64,000 bases of DNA from the NCBI GenBank assembly GCA_038049695.1, contig CP142454.1, positions 91,688,001-91,752,000 on the forward strand, written 5' to 3'. The notes beneath the pieces were generated by a model. That model ran no database searches and was not told where the DNA came from. It saw nothing but the letters and a program-made list of their open reading frames with translations. The first letter of the stretch is position 1. Each line of letters starts with the position of its first letter. Source of the stretch: Cinnamomum chago. Lineage: Eukaryota > Streptophyta > Magnoliopsida > Laurales > Lauraceae. Below are positions 58,937 through 64,000 of this stretch, piece after piece. The position numbers and the translations under genes were made by a program.

Positions 58937-59771
58937 AAAATCCTGTACGGGCAGAAATTTTTATGAAAGTTCAATGGATTTGTAGAACCCAATATGCTCA
59001 TTAGATGCAGGATGGTATGTGAATTAATTATAAACATAAAATGTTACTTAATAAAATGCTCATGAAATTTTAAATCAGTAAATGTGACAAACTATTCCAC
59101 CAATCATATTTTCGAACATATAGAGATACTTGTCTGAATGGGTTTTTGAGGATGAAATAATTTGTGCTGATTCAAAGCGTATTTTCAACAGGTGGGAGTC
59201 AAACAGAAGTCACATCCTCAAGAAGCTAAGTATGTTGTGCACACTCATTTTCTTATAATGGATGATGTCGGCTCTTACCTGAATGACTTATGGATTACTA
59301 TAAAAAAAACAAAAAAAAATTAAATAAATAACTTGAGATGAATATTCACTGATAAAGATATCAATTCATTCTTTTTTTTTTTTTTTTGGTATTCATGAAA
59401 AGGAATTTACAATGCCACATTATCTACAAGTAAAATTCAGAGAAAAAAAATCAGGAAATGTAGACTCAAAAAGAGGTTCTACACATGCAATCCCATTTTC
59501 TCACTCTACAGGAAATGCAAATAGACAATAAAAAAATGTAGGGATTTGGCTCAAAACTTGGAAATCATGCTCCATCACTTGATGGAGGCATGATCCTAGT
59601 CCTTAACCTGCTTCAAATCTTCTCTTCAGGAATGATCTCTTCGCTTGATAATTCCGGCAGCGCGTCGTCGAAAAATGGCAGCGTATTTCTCTCTCTCTCT
59701 CTCTCTTTTTATATCAAATTCTACTGAGTTCTTCCTTGTCTTTGTTTTTTTTTTCTCGCCTCAGATAGTGG

Positions 59772-59782
59772 CCTTTTATAGG
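59772..59782 (-). promoter_or_regulatory. TATA box of Tat LTR2
   Basis: The minus strand reads CCTATAAAAGG, identical to LTR1. A GA-rich leader tract lies just downstream. Confidence 0.7.
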
Positions 59783-60581
59783 CTTCTTGGAGCCATCTCC
59801 AAGGTAGTTGCTGCCCCACGTTCTCCATTTCCTACCCATTTTCCCTAGCTTAGAGTGGATGAACACCACCTGTCCTCATCTAACTAACTACCTTGCCATT
59901 TCTTATGATCGTTTGCCTTCATCTCATGAGTGGGTGACATTTTCAACATGAGGTGGTGGCATTTTCATCTAAAGAATGGGTATTCCGCTTAGACTCCACA
60001 TGTCATTTAACCACATGTTTGCAAAAGATCTGGCTCCCATCACATGATTGATGTTCATACAATTTTTGGTAACGTGACTAAATTAATAGCCTGCCCATAG
60101 TCTATCAAATTTGGTCATATGGATTTGATGACATGGTCACCAAAAATTGGGTTAAACCTGGATGACATGGTCATAAAAAAAATCATCTTAGCCTTGTATT
60201 AATTGGTCCCAACACACTACCACGTAAATCTGAGAGAGTCTGATGGGTCATGGAAAATTAATTGGCTAGAGATCCACTCCCAGTCATAGGGTGTAACATG
60301 GGGTGTGACTTACATAAATAGGTGGCCAGTTATTAATTTGGGAATGAGCCCAATGGCTAAATAGATTTAGGCATGTCAATACATAAGTGAGCCCAATGCA
60401 TCACTGGGTTTAGGACCATCTAAACAGGTCCTGGGACAGTGGATTTCATGTCTCATAGATTGTCATTTTTATCTTGGGTCAGGCCTAGGCCAGAATTTAG
60501 CTTTGGCTTAGACTAAGATTGGTCACATACTTAGGCCAGAAATGACCCTCCTCTATTCAATCAAAATTGGTTGTATGGACT

Positions 60582-60713
60582 AATTCATATGGCTCAGGAA
60601 AGAAATTGGCATGGATTGATCACAAATTGGAATGAATTAATTCATATGGCTCAGGCCAGAAATTGGCATGGATTGGCCACAAATTGGCATGGCTTAATTC
60701 ATATGGCTCAGGC
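60582..60713. repeat. 57-bp tandem repeat in Tat LTR2
   Basis: Units begin AATTCATATGGCTCAGG at 60582, 60639 and 60696 (the last partial), exactly 57 bp apart. LTR1 has the same repeat split by the Tekay solo LTR (10955 and 14024). Confidence 0.85.
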
Positions 60714-61591
60714 CTGGACCATCATCAACAAAGATTGGTCACATGGCCTGGGTCAGAAATTGATTTGAGCCTGATTCAACCAAAATTGGTCATGTATTTT
60801 TAGGCCCAAAAATTTGCTTGGACTTGAATCAACCAAGGTCGGTTATATGGTCCGGGTCAGAAATTGACTTGTGCCTGAATCAACCAAAATTGTTCATGCT
60901 GATTAGGCCCAAAAATTTAACTTGGGCTTCATTGGACATGATATGGCTGGCTTGAACCTATATTAATCATGATAATCTCCCTCGTAAATTTAAGAGATTT
61001 TGATAGGAGCCACCAAATTCATCAGGGTACAATTCCATGCCATGTAGTGGTCACAAATCATTGGGTTGGGGATAGGTCCGATTGATTTAGTCCCACTTGA
61101 TCAAGATCACGCTGGATACGGTCCAAGTATTGATGGTGATGAATATATATAATTTATCTTCCAACAAATGCCCCCTTCGAGGATCGCTGACGAGGAGTTT
61201 TCCGAAGTAGGCGTGCCTCGAACCCATCGCGTCACAATTTTTCCATATGGGCTCTCTCATTGGGCTCGTCCATTTAAAATCCCCCTTTGCATGTGCCAAA
61301 AACAAAGTATACATGTCATCTCAGTTTTACTCAGAATTTATCCACACAAGTTTGAGCTTGGCAGTGGGATTGACTTCCTGACCTGGTCTGAGTGATTATT
61401 GTAAAATGTTGACTGAGTAACTCATGCTAGGGAATTTCTTTTCATACCAATTAGACATATTGAGACAAGCTAGATTCAGCCTAAATTGTGTCCTCTTTTT
61501 TTTTTTTTTTTTTGGTTTGGCAGCATATCTTCAAAAGCCACAGTCAAGGCTCACATGACATATTGAAATGTTAAGTTTGGAGTTTCGATCT

Positions 61592-61836
61592 CCGAGGCAT
61601 AGTATCAAAACTTTTGAGGTTCTGAGACTTAACAACATGTTGCAAACTTTGAGGCTTGGTATCAAAACATTAAATGTTCTGACGCTTGATATCAAAGTTT
61701 GACATATCATGAACTTCGAGGCATGATATCAGAACTTTTAAATATTCCGAGGCTTGGTGTCGAGGTGCAAAACTTTTTGGTTTTCGAGGCATTATATCGA
61801 GACTTCTATGACTCGAGGCATCATATCGAAAATCGA
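61592..61836. repeat. Degenerate tandem repeat in Tat 3' untranslated region, region 3
   Basis: The array has the same CGAGGCATGATATCGAAACTT-like units as 45811-46054, with similar copy number. Confidence 0.7.
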
Positions 61837-61857
61837 CGATGATAAGAGGACATGTTT

Positions 61858-62712
61858 TCATGGATAATACTTCTTAAGAAATTTGCCATTAATGGGCATA
61901 AGGCATCGATCACCATCTTGATTAATTAAACTGTAATAGCCGTTAGAGTAGAAAGAATCGATAACAAATGGTCCCTCCCACTTTTCTATAAACTTCCCTT
62001 TTGATTTATGAGTGATGATCATTGGTCTTTTAACAGCGAGGACCAAATTGCCCCTTTTAAAGACCCTTTGATGTACTTTTTTATTAAACGCATTTGCCAT
62101 TCTAGATTGGTAGATCCCTAAGTTTTGACGAGCGATGAGCCTTTCTTCGTCAAGAGATTCCAATTCTTGTAGCCGTAATTTCGCATTCCCTTCTTCATTC
62201 ATGCCGCTAGCTAACGCAATTCGGAATAAAGGGATTTGAATTTCGAGTGGTAGAACGGCTTCATAGCCATATACGAGTGAGAAAGGTGTAAATTGAGTCG
62301 CTCCTCGAATCGTGGTACGATAGGCCCATAACGCTTTTGGCAATCGTTCGTGCCAATCTCTTTTGTTTTTAGAGACCATTTTCTTTAACAGTTTGCATAG
62401 CGTCTTATTGAATGCTTCGGCTAAACCATTGGCTGGTGGGTAATAAGTTGTAGAAGAAATACTTTTGATATGATATTTCTCGCAGAATTTATAAAAACGA
62501 TGGTCTCGAAACTGCGGTCCATTATCATGGACAAACCTATTCGGGACCCCGAACCTACATTTAACGTTGGTTTTGAGAAAGTTAAGAACAACAACGGTCT
62601 TAACTTCATTCAAGGCTACTACTTCAGCCCATTTAGAAAAGTAGTCCGTCACGGCAAATATGAACCGATGCCCCTTTGATGATGGAGGATTAATCGGCCC
62701 AACTATATCCAT
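61858..62712 (-). pseudogene. Tat integrase, longest intact frame, region 3
   Basis: A 284-aa open frame covers the integrase core and C-terminus. All three catalytic residues are present: MDIVG (D2), FVHDNGPQFRD and NGLAEAFNKT. The C-terminal part includes GPFVIDSFYSNGYYSLI and ends NGKFLKKYYP. The N-terminal zinc-binding segment (about 62760-62950) is out of frame, so the enzyme is not complete. The copy serves as the reference for the integrase of region 2, which is split by a solo LTR. Confidence 0.88.
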
Positions 62713-63083
62713 TCCCCATGCTTCAAATGGCCAGATGTCACTGAAGGGTGCAAAGGTTTAGGGGCCCTGTGTATGTAATCAGCATGAAGTTGACAAGCCT
62801 TGCATCATTTGGCTAATTCATGTGTATCTTTAATCATAGTCGGCCAATAATAACCCATCCTTCTAATTCAATCACATAATTTTGGACCTGGTTGATGTGC
62901 TCCACATGTTCCACTATGAGTTTCGGTCATCACTTGATCTGCCTCCTGATTTGTTAAACAACGAAGTAAAATACCATCATATGACTTTCTATATAGAGTT
63001 TTGGTATTGACGTCATAGTAAAATTTAGGAGCCCTCCTTCTTGTGCTTGTTCGTTCTTTTGGGTAATCTGGTAAAATTCCGAA

Positions 63084-64000
63084 CTACACATAATCAATAA
63101 ATGGGTCAAGCCAATCTCCAATCGCCATTTCACATAGAGAAAGTCTACTTGATTTGGCTAATTGGCATTCGGCAATGGCTTCATGTGTATCTAATGGCGG
63201 CAAGATCCTTCCTTCACAAACCAGTACTTTAAGGACTTCTCCTTCATGAAGGGCCATCGAGGCTGCTTGACTTGCTAATGCATATGCCCTTGCATTCTGG
63301 CTTCGCGAGATATGTTCAATATTACAATAAATGAGCTTGTTCATCAATTGGTGAGCTATCTTATGATAGGAGCAAATGTTGGGTTTCTTAACTTCATATT
63401 GATCATTCACTTGATTTACAATGAGTTTTGAATCTCCACGTATTTCCAAATGTCGAATTTGTGCCTCATGAGCTATTTCCATTCCCATAATAAGGGCCTG
63501 ATATTCTGCAATATTATTAGAACTTGATTTGATTAGTGAGAAGGAATAAGGGATCATACATCCATCAGGGGTTACAAAGACAAATCCTACCCCAGATATC
63601 TTTTCTCCGCTTCCATCCGTCCTACTAGCACCATCAAAATACATTTCCCAAGCTTCTTGTTTTGAGATCAGAAAGGTCCCAATGTAAAAGACTGGTTCTT
63701 CTGGAAAAGAATCCCTTAGCTCGGAATCAGGTGGTAATGGATGCGCGGCCAAGAAATCTGCTAATGCTTGACCTTTGACTGCTTTTTGAGGGACATATAT
63801 GATATCATATTGGGAAAGGAGAATGGACCATTTTGCTAATCTTGCACTCAAAGATTCCGCCTTTGTTACTAAGGTCTTTAATGGGTTTACACGAGAGACT
63901 AGATAAATTGTTTGTGATTGCAGGCAGTGCTTTAATTTCTGTATTGCAAACATTAGCGCGGGGCAGTCTTTCTCTATCGGTGGATATCGATGTTCTGCTC
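63084..64000 (-). pseudogene. Tat first RNase H (end) and archaeal-type RNase H, region 3
   Basis: The 289-aa open frame (63084-63953) starts in the Gypsy RNase H/connection (SRVNPLKTL, YDIIYVPQKAVKGQALADFL). It continues into the archaeal-type RNase H with MYFDGASRTDG, NNIAEYQAL and IRGDSKLIVNQV. The fourth catalytic position reads AYALAS where region 2 has ADALAS: Asp to Tyr by one base (near 63282). The frame runs past the window edge. Confidence 0.87.

Larger units (their letters stand above)
45424..58943 (-). mobile_element. Tat-clade internal region 2 (complete, with two nested solo LTRs)
   Basis: The region runs from the primer site next to LTR2 (58919-58936) leftwards through gag, protease, G-patch-like segment, reverse transcriptase, RNase H, archaeal-type RNase H and integrase. 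It ends at a polypurine tract next to LTR1 (45424-45436). It is flanked by LTR1 and LTR2, and beyond both lie further internal sequences of the same family. Two copia-like solo LTRs interrupt it. Many frameshifts and stops show it is inactive. Confidence 0.88.
58944..61166 (-). mobile_element. Tat LTR2 (uninterrupted)
   Basis: The LTR is 2223 bp, from TGTACGGGCAG (58944) to CTTCCAACA (61166), and has no nested insertion. It is preceded on the left by a primer site and followed on the right by a polypurine tract. It is therefore at once the 5' LTR of internal region 2 and the 3' LTR of internal region 3. It carries a TATA box (59772-59782), a CT microsatellite (about 59689-59706) and the 125-bp stretch missing from LTR1. 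Confidence 0.88.
61167..64000 (-). mobile_element. Tat-clade internal region 3 (partial)
   Basis: This is the 3' part of a third internal region: polypurine tract (61167-61179), 3' untranslated repeat, integrase, archaeal-type RNase H and part of the first RNase H. It is cut by the right window edge. It is collinear with 45424-49900 without the copia-like LTR. Confidence 0.85.

Overview
This window is plant nuclear DNA made entirely of nested long terminal repeat (LTR) retrotransposons; I see no host gene, tRNA, rRNA or CRISPR array. The evidence for a plant is a chromodomain-bearing Ty3/Gypsy (Tekay/Del-type) element with a tRNA-iMet primer site, Tat-clade Gypsy elements with the extra archaeal-type RNase H, and 3-4 kb LTRs. 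The setting looks like repeat-rich heterochromatin of an angiosperm. The species cannot be read from the sequence.

The base layer is a head-to-tail array of one Tat-clade element on the minus strand: internal region 1 (1-5269, cut by the window edge), LTR1 (5270-45423, broken by later insertions), internal region 2 (45424-58943), LTR2 (58944-61166) and internal region 3 (61167-64000, cut by the window edge). Neighbouring internal regions share a single LTR. Two roughly 1.7 kb copia-like solo LTRs lie in internal region 2 (46664-48324, 54594-56352).

Three insertions sit in LTR1, each with a perfect 5-bp target duplication: a solo LTR of a non-autonomous LARD-like family (6665-10826, minus, CATAG), a solo Tekay LTR (11015-14021, plus, TTAAT), and a complete Tekay element (14292-45157, plus, GTTTA). 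The Tekay element has 3045-bp LTRs of exactly equal length once the nested DNA is removed.

The Tekay element was itself hit twice. A 15.8 kb LARD concatemer (LTR-internal-LTR-internal-LTR, 21783-37568, minus, CCCAC) sits in its integrase region, and another LARD solo LTR (38168-42210, minus, GCCTT) sits in its 3' LTR.

No element here is coding-competent. The Tekay gag-pol is one frame with seven in-frame stops, a damaged start and an altered reverse transcriptase active site; the Tat copies carry many stops and frameshifts. The LARD has no coding capacity, but it shares the primer site, polypurine tract and its adjacent hairpin, and much LTR sequence with Tekay, so Tekay is its likely helper. 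The most unusual signal is a cluster of perfect or near-perfect palindromes at one fixed place in every Tekay/LARD LTR. Its sequence type switches between copies (TCGCTCGAGCGA, CCGATCGATCGG or GGCGGTTAGCCGCC) independently of the LTR end type.
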